A stretch of DNA of 64,000 nucleotides from Flagellimonas flava (lineage in GTDB: Bacteria; Bacteroidota; Bacteroidia; Flavobacteriales; Flavobacteriaceae). Positions 53,238-61,858 of this stretch are shown piece after piece. Position numbers and translations under genes: made by a program. Location: assembly GCF_900129665.1 (NCBI RefSeq), contig NZ_FQWL01000004.1:186001-250000 (forward strand), written 5' to 3'. The stretch's first letter is position 1. The number at the start of each line of letters is the position of its first letter. The notes under the pieces were generated by a model. The model was not told the origin of the DNA. It saw only the letters and a program-made list of their open reading frames with translations, and searched no databases.

Positions 53238-53251
53238 CCCTTACAAGTTAC

Positions 53252-54208
53252 ATGGAACAATCCATTCAAATAAATGCTGACTTTATAGAGCAAGAAACCA
53301 ACTTTGGGGAGTTGGTTGAATTACTTCGTGAAGGTTTTGCCACAAGGGAGTATGTAATTCCCCAGCGCTCACACCATAACTTTCCAAATCCTAAAACCAA
53401 TAAGGAAAGTACCCTATTGATGATGCCTGCTTGGAACCCGGGGAAAGAAGCTGGAGTGAAAGTAGTAACCGTCAATCCTGGAAACGGCGACCTCGGTTTA
53501 CCGGCGATACAAGGGAGCTATTTGTATCTAGATGCCACTACCGGTGTTTTGAGGGCAGTAATGGAGGCAAAGAGCTTAACCGCAAAGCGGACGGCGGCTA
53601 CTTCTGCTTTGGCATCCTCATTCCTGTCCAGAACCGATGCTTCCTCCATGTTGATGATTGGTACTGGAGCATTATCCGTAAATCTGATTAGAGCACATGG
53701 TACGGTGAGACCAATTGAACAGGTATTTGTGTGGGGTCGAAATCTTGGGAAGGCTGAAATGATAGCCAAGGAGCTGACTAACAAAAATTTTAATGTAATA
53801 CCCGTTTCCACGATTGAGGAGAAAATTTCCGGAGTAGATATCGTCTCCTGTGCAACCTTATCCGCAAAACCCCTGATACATGGAGACATGCTGGTGCCTG
53901 GTCAGCATATTGATTTGGTTGGGGCCTTTAAGCCTAATATGCGTGAGTCGGACAACGCTGTTATGGCCAGGGCATCAATTTACTTGGACTCATTGGAAAG
54001 TGGATTGGAGGAAAGCGGTGATATTGCAATACCAATTCAAGAAAATGTAATCGAATCATCGGATATACAAGGAGATCTGTTCAATATGTGCTCTGCTGCC
54101 GTTAGTGGGAGGAAAAGCAATGAAGAGATTACCCTTTTTAAGTCTGTAGGGCATGCACTTGAGGACTTGGTAGCCGCCAAATATTACTATTCGAAATATC
54201 GCAAATGA
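53252..54208 (+). CDS. Pyrroline-2-carboxylate reductase (OCD family)
   Basis: This 318-residue protein belongs to the ornithine cyclodeaminase/mu-crystallin family, with the NAD(P) motif MLMIGTGALSVNLIRAH, active-site Lys in AGVKVVTVNPGN and the arginine motif SLTAKRTAATSA. Because it overlaps by 4 bp with a trans-3-hydroxy-L-proline dehydratase gene, its likely activity is reduction of Delta1-pyrroline-2-carboxylate to L-proline; other family members act on ornithine or alanopine. The Asp needed for cyclodeaminase was not verified. Confidence 0.85.
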   Translation: MEQSIQINADFIEQETNFGELVELLREGFATREYVIPQRSHHNFPNPKTNKESTLLMMPAWNPGKEAGVKVVTVNPGNGDLGLPAIQGSYLYLDATTGVLRAVMEAKSLTAKRTAATSALASSFLSRTDASSMLMIGTGALSVNLIRAHGTVRPIEQVFVWGRNLGKAEMIAKELTNKNFNVIPVSTIEEKISGVDIVSCATLSAKPLIHGDMLVPGQHIDLVGAFKPNMRESDNAVMARASIYLDSLESGLEESGDIAIPIQENVIESSDIQGDLFNMCSAAVSGRKSNEEITLFKSVGHALEDLVAAKYYYSKYRK

Positions 54209-55269
54209 AATCAACCTATACAAAGATCCAGCAACAAAAGTCGCTTAAAGTTCAAAAGGATTGGCTGCAAATCAGAACAATAGACATGCATACGGGCGGG
54301 GAGCCGTTACGTGTTATTTTGGATGGATTTCCCGAACTGAAGGGAAGTTCGGTTTTGGAATATCGTAGGTATTGCAAGGCAAATCATGATGAGTTACGAA
54401 CTGCACTTATGTTTGAGCCAAGGGGGCATGCTGATATGTACGGCTGCATTTTGGTTCCGCCTAATGACGATGGGGCGGATTTTGGGATTTTGTTTTTGCA
54501 TAATGAAGGCTATAGTACTATGTGTGGACATGCTATAATTGCTATTTCCACTTTGGCGGTCCAAATGGAATGGATAGTCGTATCAGAAGGAGAAAATACC
54601 TTGAAGATTGATGCTCCCTGTGGGAGGATTAATGCCTTTATCGATATTAAAAATGGGGAGGTAGAAGGGGTTCGCTTCAATTGTGTACCAAGTTTTGTGG
54701 TGGGATTAGATCGGAAAGTTCTGGTGGATGGTTTGGGTGAGATTACGTACGATTTGGCCTATGGAGGAGCTTTTTATGCCTATGTTGACCTGCAAAAGAA
54801 TGATTTCAATATGGATTTGTTGCCCCAATCCTATCAAACCTTAATTGATGTTGGGATGGGAATAAAGCAGGCGGTCATGAAACAGGATGCCGAAGTGGTG
54901 CACCCTTATGAGGAGGATTTAAGCTTTTTATACGGAACCATATTTATTGATAAATCGGAGCATGATGGGGCTGACAGCAGAAACGTATGCGTTTTCGCGG
55001 AAGGGGAGGTGGACCGATGTCCTACTGGATCTGGAGTTTCGGGACGTATGGCCATTCATTGGAAACGAGGGGAGATAGTACTGGGTGAATCCATGATTAT
55101 TGAGAGCATTACCGATTCCCAGTTTAAGGGAAGTGTGGTACAAGAATTGGATTTTGGGCCATTTAAAGCCGTTGTCCCCCAGGTGGCTGGAACGGCACAT
55201 ATAACGGGACATCACACCTTTGTGATTGACCCAAAAGACCCAATGAAAAATGGATTTATCTTAAGATAA
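54205..55269 (+). CDS. trans-3-Hydroxy-L-proline dehydratase
   Basis: This 354-residue proline racemase family enzyme has MHTGGEPLRV and its first catalytic residue C107 (STMCGHAII), but the second catalytic Cys is Thr274 (DRCPTGSG). The Cys/Thr pair is what distinguishes trans-3-hydroxy-L-proline dehydratases (human L3HYPDH, C104 and T273) from proline racemases and 4-hydroxyproline epimerases (Cys/Cys). The ATGA overlap with the reductase completes the two-step route to proline. Confidence 0.85.
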   Translation: MKSTYTKIQQQKSLKVQKDWLQIRTIDMHTGGEPLRVILDGFPELKGSSVLEYRRYCKANHDELRTALMFEPRGHADMYGCILVPPNDDGADFGILFLHNEGYSTMCGHAIIAISTLAVQMEWIVVSEGENTLKIDAPCGRINAFIDIKNGEVEGVRFNCVPSFVVGLDRKVLVDGLGEITYDLAYGGAFYAYVDLQKNDFNMDLLPQSYQTLIDVGMGIKQAVMKQDAEVVHPYEEDLSFLYGTIFIDKSEHDGADSRNVCVFAEGEVDRCPTGSGVSGRMAIHWKRGEIVLGESMIIESITDSQFKGSVVQELDFGPFKAVVPQVAGTAHITGHHTFVIDPKDPMKNGFILR

Positions 55270-55282
55270 GTACAGCTACAAT

Positions 55283-56476
55283 CTAACTGCTTACTGCTGC
55301 TGAAATTCTTGAAATGGCTTCCTTGATTTCATCAACGCTAGCGGCATAGGATATACGAATGCTGTTTCCGTTTCCGAAGGCATCCCCGGTTACTGTGGCT
55401 ACATTGGCTTCTTCCAACAAATACATCGCAAAATCTGAAGCATTGTTGATTTTCTTTCCTTGCAAAGTCTTTCCAAAGTAGGCAGTTACATCCGGATACA
55501 CATAAAAAGCCCCTTGAGGCTCATTGCATTTGAAACCAGGAATAGCGTTCAAAAGCTCCAAAATAAGTTTTCGCCGATTTTCGAATTCGTCCACCATGTA
55601 CTGCACCCGGTCTGGGGATTCCAGTAAAGCGGTGATAACCGCGCGTTGGGCAATACAATTGGCACCGCTGGTCACCTGACCTTGGAGCTTGTTGCAAGCT
55701 CGGGCGATATAGGTGGGAGCGCCAATATATCCAATTCGCCAACCCGTCATGGCAAAGGCTTTGGCTACTCCGTTTACGGTAACAGTTCTGTTATACATGT
55801 CCTCAAAAGCTGCCATGGACGCATGAGGCGTCACTCCGTAGTTGATATGTTCGTAAATCTCATCGCTTACAACAATGATCTGTGGGTATTTTTGCAAAAC
55901 ATCCGCTAAGCCTCTCAACTCCTCCTTACTATAAATGGAACCGCTGGGGTTGCAGGGAGAACTGTACCAGAGCATCTTGGTTTTGGGTGTAATGGCAGCT
56001 TCCAACTGCTTTGGGGTCATTTTAAAGTCGTTGTCTATGGACGTAGCAACCTCCACTGGGACACCATCTGCCAGTTTAACAATATCACTGTAGCTTACCC
56101 AGTATGGGCACGGCAAGATAACTTCATCACCTTTGTCCAAGCAAGCTTGGGCCACATTATAAAGTGCTTGTTTCGCACCTGTGGAGACCACAATCTGAGA
56201 TCGATCATAGTTTAGATTGTTGTCGCGCTTATATTTTGTGATAATGGCATCCTTAAGTTCCAGATAACCGTCTACCGGGGTATAGGAATTGTAACCGTCA
56301 TTAATGGCTTGTATGGCCGCCTCCTTTATGTAGTCCGGAGTGTTGAAATCGGGCTCTCCCAAACTTAAGCCGATAATGTCTTTGCCTGCCGCCCTTAACT
56401 CTCGGGCCTTTGCAGCCATTTCAAGAGTAGCCGAAGGAACTAAACTATTAATCCTTTCAGAAAGTTGGTTGCTCAT
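55283..56476 (-). CDS. Class I aminotransferase (aspartate-type)
   Basis: This 397-residue PLP enzyme has the active-site Lys in NGVAKAFAMTGWRIGY, the Asp of VVSDEIYEHINYG that contacts the pyridine nitrogen and the substrate-carboxylate Arg in SIRISYA. The type resembles AspC/prephenate aminotransferases of subgroup 1b. It lies 13 bp downstream of a desaturase gene on the same strand and is convergent with the hydroxyproline pair. Confidence 0.92.
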   Translation of the reverse strand: MSNQLSERINSLVPSATLEMAAKARELRAAGKDIIGLSLGEPDFNTPDYIKEAAIQAINDGYNSYTPVDGYLELKDAIITKYKRDNNLNYDRSQIVVSTGAKQALYNVAQACLDKGDEVILPCPYWVSYSDIVKLADGVPVEVATSIDNDFKMTPKQLEAAITPKTKMLWYSSPCNPSGSIYSKEELRGLADVLQKYPQIIVVSDEIYEHINYGVTPHASMAAFEDMYNRTVTVNGVAKAFAMTGWRIGYIGAPTYIARACNKLQGQVTSGANCIAQRAVITALLESPDRVQYMVDEFENRRKLILELLNAIPGFKCNEPQGAFYVYPDVTAYFGKTLQGKKINNASDFAMYLLEEANVATVTGDAFGNGNSIRISYAASVDEIKEAISRISAAVSS

Positions 56477-56489
56477 TAGTGTTGCTATT

Positions 56490-57593
56490 TTACTGGTACT
56501 GAAGTGCCGGGTTTTTACCCAGTTCCTTTAAATGTTTGAAGTGCGAAATTATAGCTTTTCGTGTAGTTTTATATTCATTGTACGGCAAATTAAATTCCTT
56601 GGCCGTCTGTTTCACAATCTTGGAGATTTTTGTGTAATGAATATGGCTAATGTTCGGAAAGATATGATGTTCTACCTGATGGTTCAATCCTCCCGTAAAC
56701 CAGTTTACAATCCTATTTTTTGTGCCGAAGTTAACCGTGGTCAACAATTGGTGGATGGCCCAAGTGTTTTTCATGGTGCCACTCTCATCGGGAAGTGGGG
56801 TTTCCGCATCATCCACAATATGAGCCAATTGGAAAACGACACTTAAGATAACGCCTGCAACATAATGCATAATAAAGAAACCAAGCAGTACCTGCCACCA
56901 TGGGATTTCAACAAAAATCAAAGGCAATACAATCCAAATGGTAATGTATATGACCTTGGTAATGACCAAGGTGCTCCAGTTGATGACCGGATTTGGAAGC
57001 TTTCCATAGGATAGTTTCCTTTTCATGTAGCGGTACATTTGCTGGAAATCCGTGGTAATGGCCCAATTAAAAGTCAAGAGTCCGTATAGGAAAATGGAAT
57101 AATAGTGCTGGAACCTATGGTGTTTTTGCCACTCTGCATGTTTGGAAAAGCGTAGGATACGACCAGCCTCCATGTCCTCGTCGTGCTCATGGATGTTGGT
57201 AAAGGTATGATGGAGCACATTGTGCTGTACCTGCCAATTGTAAACGTTTCCGGCAAGGATGTAGATACTGCTCCCCATTAACTTGTTTACCCACTTTTTA
57301 GTGGAATACGAACCGTGATTACCGTCGTGCATCACGTTCATCCCAACTCCGGCCATTCCAACACCCATGGTGATGGACAACAGAACATATCCCCAGAAGG
57401 GAAGGTTTAGGGTGAGCATTAAAAAGTATGGGGTTAAAAAGATGGCAAACATCACAATGGTCTTCAAGTGAAGTTTCCAATTACCGGTTTTTTTTATGCT
57501 GTTTTCACTAAAATATTGGTTTACCCTTTTATTCAGTGTTCTAAAAAATTGTGCTGAATCTTTTCTTGAAAACCGGATGGTATCCTTATCCAT
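56490..57593 (-). CDS. Fatty-acid desaturase
   Basis: This 367-residue di-iron membrane enzyme introduces a double bond in acyl chains. All three His boxes are present: MHDGNHGSY, HNVLHHTFTNIHEHD and HQVEHHIFPNISH, with four or so membrane segments. There is no fused cytochrome b5. It resembles linoleoyl-CoA/delta-6-type front-end desaturases by the QVEHH box. A TACCTTTG box lies 16 bp before the ATG. Confidence 0.92.
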   Translation of the reverse strand: MDKDTIRFSRKDSAQFFRTLNKRVNQYFSENSIKKTGNWKLHLKTIVMFAIFLTPYFLMLTLNLPFWGYVLLSITMGVGMAGVGMNVMHDGNHGSYSTKKWVNKLMGSSIYILAGNVYNWQVQHNVLHHTFTNIHEHDEDMEAGRILRFSKHAEWQKHHRFQHYYSIFLYGLLTFNWAITTDFQQMYRYMKRKLSYGKLPNPVINWSTLVITKVIYITIWIVLPLIFVEIPWWQVLLGFFIMHYVAGVILSVVFQLAHIVDDAETPLPDESGTMKNTWAIHQLLTTVNFGTKNRIVNWFTGGLNHQVEHHIFPNISHIHYTKISKIVKQTAKEFNLPYNEYKTTRKAIISHFKHLKELGKNPALQYQ

Positions 57594-57608
57594 AAAATGT
57601 ATTTTTTA

Positions 57609-57616
57609 CAAAGGTA
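57609..57616 (-). promoter_or_regulatory. -7 box for the desaturase operon
   Basis: On the minus strand the sequence is TACCTTTG (TAnnTTTG), 15 bp before the ATG at 57593, so the leader is short. Confidence 0.5.
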
Positions 57617-57674
57617 GCCAATTGACCTAAGCACTACCTTCTTTTGTAAACGATATTTAGGTGCCTAAAAGTAT

Positions 57675-57682
57675 TAATTTTG
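57675..57682 (+). promoter_or_regulatory. -7 box for rsmG
   Basis: TAATTTTG fits TAnnTTTG and lies 20 bp before the ATG at 57703. It would lie inside a longer frame beginning GTG at 57661, which is a reason to prefer the ATG. Confidence 0.45.
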
Positions 57683-57702
57683 GCGAAATTAACAGTTGGT
57701 CG

Positions 57703-58332
57703 ATGCAAGCAGATCTGGTTTTTAAATATTTTACGACACTCACCACCCAACAGCAAGGGCATTTTAGGGCCTTGGAGGCACTTTATCAGGATTGGAACAC
57801 TAAAATTAATGTGGTATCCAGAAAGGATATTGATGAGTTATATCTCCGTCATGTACTACATTCCTTGGGAATCGCCAAGATTCAGCAGTTCAATCCCGGT
57901 GCAGAGATTTTGGATGTGGGCACTGGTGGTGGTTTTCCAGGTATTCCGTTGGCCATCCTGTTCCCGGAGGTGGAGTTTACCCTGGTAGATGCCATTGGAA
58001 AGAAGATAAAGGTGGTTCAAGAAGTGGTGGACGGGCTACAGCTGCAAAATGTAAAGGCCTATCATTCCAGGGTTGAAGACATAAATGGACAATTCGACTT
58101 TATTGTCAGTAGAGCAGTTGCGGCCATGCCAACCTTTGTTCGCTGGACCAAGGGCAAAATTAAACGTGAAGCGGAGCACCAAAGAAAAAACGGTATTCTG
58201 TATTTAAAAGGAGGCGATTTATCCGAAGAGTTAAAAGATTACTCCACAGTTGAAATTTTCGACCTGAATAACTACTTTGACGAAGAGTTTTTTGAAACAA
58301 AAAAGGTGGTGTATCTGCCTAGAAAATCCTAA
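57703..58332 (+). CDS. rsmG: 16S rRNA (guanine-527-N7) methyltransferase
   Basis: This 209-residue SAM-dependent enzyme has the family motifs YQDWNTKINVVSRKDIDELYLRHVLHSL, ILDVGTGGGFPGIPLAILFPEV and FDFIVSRAVAAMPTF. The ATG at 57703 is chosen over GTG 57661 from family length and the promoter position. It methylates G527 in the 530 loop of 16S rRNA. Confidence 0.95.
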   Translation: MQADLVFKYFTTLTTQQQGHFRALEALYQDWNTKINVVSRKDIDELYLRHVLHSLGIAKIQQFNPGAEILDVGTGGGFPGIPLAILFPEVEFTLVDAIGKKIKVVQEVVDGLQLQNVKAYHSRVEDINGQFDFIVSRAVAAMPTFVRWTKGKIKREAEHQRKNGILYLKGGDLSEELKDYSTVEIFDLNNYFDEEFFETKKVVYLPRKS

Positions 58333-58554
58333 AAACATTAAATGTTTCTCATGGTGTAGTATACATGCCTACACTTTCTGGAATAGTTTTTTGCATATAT
58401 CCACAGCTCATCAATTCTGATGCTTGTCTTGGTAATCCATGACCGTATGCGCTTTTCCATATCATGTGGATTTAGATGCTAAATTATAAAATTTACATTA
58501 AGTTTACAATTAATTAACATTGAAAATTGGAAATTATTGTGTCGAGGCTGCTAT

Positions 58555-59493
58555 TTAAGGTAGTTTGATGACTTTTTTAGTTTCCAATTTCCCGTCTTTA
58601 TAATACATTGTTAGTAGATAGATTCCTTTTTCTTGTTCGGTTAGGTCTACAGATCCATCAAGGTCGGACCGCAAACATTGAACTATAGTGCCATTTATGT
58701 TCCTGACCTCTATTTTTTCAATCTTGCGGTGGGAATTTGACTTTTCTATAAAGACCTTGTTTTTGGAAGGATTGGGATACAGCATGGTTTTCTGATACTG
58801 AGATGGATTATTATTCCCACATTCCAATAAATAACTCTTGCATATTTTGGAGCAGGAACCATTGTTCTTCACGGCAACTTCCACGCAAATGGAGAGGTAA
58901 TAGTTGCTCCAGTTGCCTTCGGGGAAGTAAATAGATGCCATATTTCCTTGTGTTTGTAAGGTTCCGGAATATCCGCCCAAGGCCCATGTCCAGCTGTAAT
59001 GATCTGCATTTGGTACATCTTCCACAGATACCATAGCGGTGGTACATACACCTCCACCGCCTTCATTGGATACCAGGAGTCCGTTGACATTGGGGCAAGT
59101 TCCAAAACCTTGGGAGCCATCATCCATACCATTTCCTTCCTCATTCCCTTCACTTTCCCCGGGGTCCGTGGGAATTTCATCTACCATACCAGCCTTACAG
59201 GTAGAAACAAAGCATGCCTCGGTACATTGCCCATTTTGAAATTTAGTCACTTTCAATTTAAAATCTTGGGAGCCGTTGCATTGTATGTTGACGGTTTTAT
59301 TTGTGTTGGAACCAACAATAACAGCCTCTCCAGAGCAGATTTCCCAAAAATATGCCTGACTTTTGGAAGTGGTAAAAGATCCATTACCTGAATAGGTTAT
59401 CGTATTGGTTGTATTGTTACAATTGGCACATTGTCCGTAGGAACAGAAAGTGCAAAGGATCAAAAGGGCGGTAATTTGGATTTGGGCAGTCAT
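58555..59493 (-). CDS. Secreted protein with type IX sorting domain
   Basis: This 312-residue protein has a signal peptide (TALLILCTFCSYG), an N-terminal Cys-rich part (QCANCNNTTN and paired Cys through residue 230) and a C-terminal type A sorting domain: YPNPSKNKVFIE, IEVRNINGTIV, VDLTEQEKGIYLLTMYYKDGKL and KKVIKLP. It is exported by the type IX system (see porT) and probably disulfide-stabilised. The ATG at 59493 is preferred to a TTG five codons upstream. Function of the body is unknown. Confidence 0.88.
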   Translation of the reverse strand: MTAQIQITALLILCTFCSYGQCANCNNTTNTITYSGNGSFTTSKSQAYFWEICSGEAVIVGSNTNKTVNIQCNGSQDFKLKVTKFQNGQCTEACFVSTCKAGMVDEIPTDPGESEGNEEGNGMDDGSQGFGTCPNVNGLLVSNEGGGGVCTTAMVSVEDVPNADHYSWTWALGGYSGTLQTQGNMASIYFPEGNWSNYYLSICVEVAVKNNGSCSKICKSYLLECGNNNPSQYQKTMLYPNPSKNKVFIEKSNSHRKIEKIEVRNINGTIVQCLRSDLDGSVDLTEQEKGIYLLTMYYKDGKLETKKVIKLP

Positions 59494-59687
59494 AATGGTA
59501 CTTTTCAAGATACAATCTTGATATGAAGGCTTGAAAGTACCGTTTAACCTATAATAGAGAGACCTTGATCTGACGAATGCTCGACTTGGATCTATGGATG
59601 GAGGTTTTAAAGGTTTACAATGAACCTGGAAGGTCCTGCTTTTGTATGCCTTCTTACCCCAACTAAAATAAAAAGCGTTGATTTAGC
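59494..59687. other. Intergenic region
   Basis: About 190 bp between the DJ-1 gene and the sorting-domain gene. No gene, hairpin or promoter could be assigned. Confidence 0.4.
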
Positions 59688-60725
59688 TTACAGCCTCTTG
59701 TACAAAGTACCTTCTTGGGACAAGGTATACCCGATTATCGCACCGGACTCATTCCTCTTAAAATAAATGGGGTCATTTCCTATATCTGAAAACACATCCT
59801 CATTTTCATGGTAGATGGGGTAAGGAATTTCTTTAATTATTGCATAAAGTCCTCCATCCCTGCCGTTAAGTTTAACATCAATTTCGCTCCCATCCTTATA
59901 TTCATAAATTCCTTCATAAGCCGTTAATTCAGGAATCGGTTTGACCCGATGGTATGGATTGTCCTTAGTTAAAATAAGTCCGTTGCCCAATCGCCAATTG
60001 TCATACTCCATGGTAAAGGCAATGCGCTTGGCCTCGTTTAGTCCACGAAGTTTTGCGACCAAATGGAGGGCACCATCAATCCCTGCTGAAATCCCAGCTG
60101 TGGTCACAACTTGGCCGTTGTCCACAAAACGGACATTCTTTTTGACATTGATCTTGGGGTACTGTTCTTGTAGATTGTCCAAGGAATTATGAAAAGTGGT
60201 GGCTGTCTTCCCATCCAAGATTCCGGCTTCCGCAAGAATAAATGCTCCGGTACAAACGGAAAAATAGTATTCCACATTCTCCTGATTTTGCACCCACTCG
60301 ATAACCTTCTCATTTTTGGCCGCTGATGAGGCGTTACCTCCAAAAAAGGCCAGAATATCTGCTTTCGGCGCGTTCTCTATAGTATAATCCGGTAGAACTT
60401 TTAGTATTCCTTGTGACTTGATAGGGTCTTCGGTGGCAGAAACCGTGAATACGTTGAAGCCAGCATAGGCCAGGACTTCCATGGGGCCGGCAAAATCCAG
60501 TACTTCTACGCGGTCTTGTAGATAAAAGGCAACGGTTTTAACCTCATCTTTTTTAATTAAAGTCATATTGCAATAGGAACATTTGCCCGGTTCGTCATGT
60601 TCGTCTTCATCACATGGGAGGTCGCATGGAGGACATACATATTTGGATGACGGAATTTGTGCATCCTGGGCAGTCCCATTGGAAAAGAATAACAAAAGGG
60701 CTAGGATTAAAAGTGACTGTTTCAT
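59688..60725 (-). CDS. Exported DJ-1/PfpI protein with Cys-rich ribbon
   Basis: This 345-residue protein has a signal peptide (LLILALLLFFSNGTA), a metal-binding-like ribbon with three CxxC-type pairs (CPPCDLPC and GKCSYCNMT, residues about 30-60), a DJ-1/PfpI domain at 60-235 with nucleophile in FSVCTGAF, and a C-terminal beta-domain of about 110 residues (YEGIYEYKDGSEID). The ribbon resembles heavy-metal-binding domains found in copper proteins. It is 82 bp downstream of the GlxA-type regulator on the same strand and may be its target. Confidence 0.85.
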   Translation of the reverse strand: MKQSLLILALLLFFSNGTAQDAQIPSSKYVCPPCDLPCDEDEHDEPGKCSYCNMTLIKKDEVKTVAFYLQDRVEVLDFAGPMEVLAYAGFNVFTVSATEDPIKSQGILKVLPDYTIENAPKADILAFFGGNASSAAKNEKVIEWVQNQENVEYYFSVCTGAFILAEAGILDGKTATTFHNSLDNLQEQYPKINVKKNVRFVDNGQVVTTAGISAGIDGALHLVAKLRGLNEAKRIAFTMEYDNWRLGNGLILTKDNPYHRVKPIPELTAYEGIYEYKDGSEIDVKLNGRDGGLYAIIKEIPYPIYHENEDVFSDIGNDPIYFKRNESGAIIGYTLSQEGTLYKRL

Positions 60726-60807
60726 TGTTTTTTTGATTTGATGATACATCAAAACTACAGCCAAATCCAAAAGTTTAAAAGGACATTTGTACGCAGGATA
60801 AGGACAT

Positions 60808-61776
60808 CTAAACCTGCCATTTGGAAGGTAACGACCTAGTGTGCTTTTTTAGCAGACTTCTTAGCTGATTACTGCTTCGTAGCCCACAAGCGTTGGAAAC
60901 GGTGCTAACTTTTGAGCCGCTGGTTAAAAGCTGGATGGCCCGTTCTACCCTGAGTTTTTCAAGATAAAGACCAACAGTTATGCCAGTTACTTTCTTAAAT
61001 AGTCTTGTGAGGTTTCTAGGGCTCATATGAACATTTTCGGCTAATTCCTCAATCTTTACCTTTCTACCCAGATTTTGAGCCAGAGCATCCTGGACTTGAT
61101 GTACCCTATTGTCCATATGGTTTCTATACTGAAGAAAAACGCTTAATTGGGGATCACTTTCAGTGCGTCGTAGGTAAATCACCACTGCTTTTGCAATTTT
61201 TGTGGCAAATACTGGCCCAAAAAGCTCTTCCAGGATGAATAGGGCCAAATCTATTCCTGAGGAGACCCCTGCACTGGAATAAAGCGTGCCGTCTTTTACA
61301 ATAAGTCGGTCTGACAATAATTTGGTAGAGGGAAATCGATTTTGAAAATCCTCCAAATATTTCCAGTGGGTGGTACAATTTTTATGATCCAGGAGGCCTG
61401 AAAAGGCTACGAGGTATGCCCCTGTGCAAACCGAACATATTCGGGCCCCATTTTGATTCTGTCTGTTGAGCCATTCAAGGAACTCGGCTATTTCATCGGT
61501 ATAACCCTCGGCTAAAAAGAGATGGGACTCCAATCCCGGGATGAACAACAGATCATGTAGACCCAATTCGTGCGAGGAATAGGAATCCAGATTTCCCAGA
61601 CTTACACCGGTACAGGTAACTTCTTCTTTGGTTTGGGATAGACTGAGGTAATGCGTTGTGATGGATGCACCATATTCGTTAGCTTCATAAAACAAATGGG
61701 CAGGACCGGCAAAGTCCAGTAGTTGCACCTCAGGTGGAATTAGAAAAAAAGCTTTGTATGAAGTGTCGTTTAGCAT
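60808..61776 (-). CDS. GlxA-type transcriptional regulator
   Basis: This 322-residue protein has an N-terminal DJ-1/PfpI-like domain (PPEVQLLDFAGPAHLF, ICSVCTGAYLVA, SSAGVSSGIDLALF) and a C-terminal AraC DNA-binding domain (KIEELAENVHMSPRNLTRLFKKVTG and RVERAIQLLTSG... NACGLRSSNQLRSLLKK). Such GlxA-family regulators bind a small ligand through the first domain. The neighbour downstream shares that domain type, which suggests a common ligand. Confidence 0.9.
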   Translation of the reverse strand: MLNDTSYKAFFLIPPEVQLLDFAGPAHLFYEANEYGASITTHYLSLSQTKEEVTCTGVSLGNLDSYSSHELGLHDLLFIPGLESHLFLAEGYTDEIAEFLEWLNRQNQNGARICSVCTGAYLVAFSGLLDHKNCTTHWKYLEDFQNRFPSTKLLSDRLIVKDGTLYSSAGVSSGIDLALFILEELFGPVFATKIAKAVVIYLRRTESDPQLSVFLQYRNHMDNRVHQVQDALAQNLGRKVKIEELAENVHMSPRNLTRLFKKVTGITVGLYLEKLRVERAIQLLTSGSKVSTVSNACGLRSSNQLRSLLKKHTRSLPSKWQV

Positions 61777-61858
61777 CCCGATTTAAATTCCAACACCACA
61801 AAAATAGCCGTTATCCAATTAGTGGTGGATAACGGCCATGCTTAAATTGTAAAATCTT

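Noticed and set aside
58333..58554. A small RNA or gene between rsmG and the type IX cargo gene
   Set aside because: No promoter-terminator pair or convincing frame was seen.
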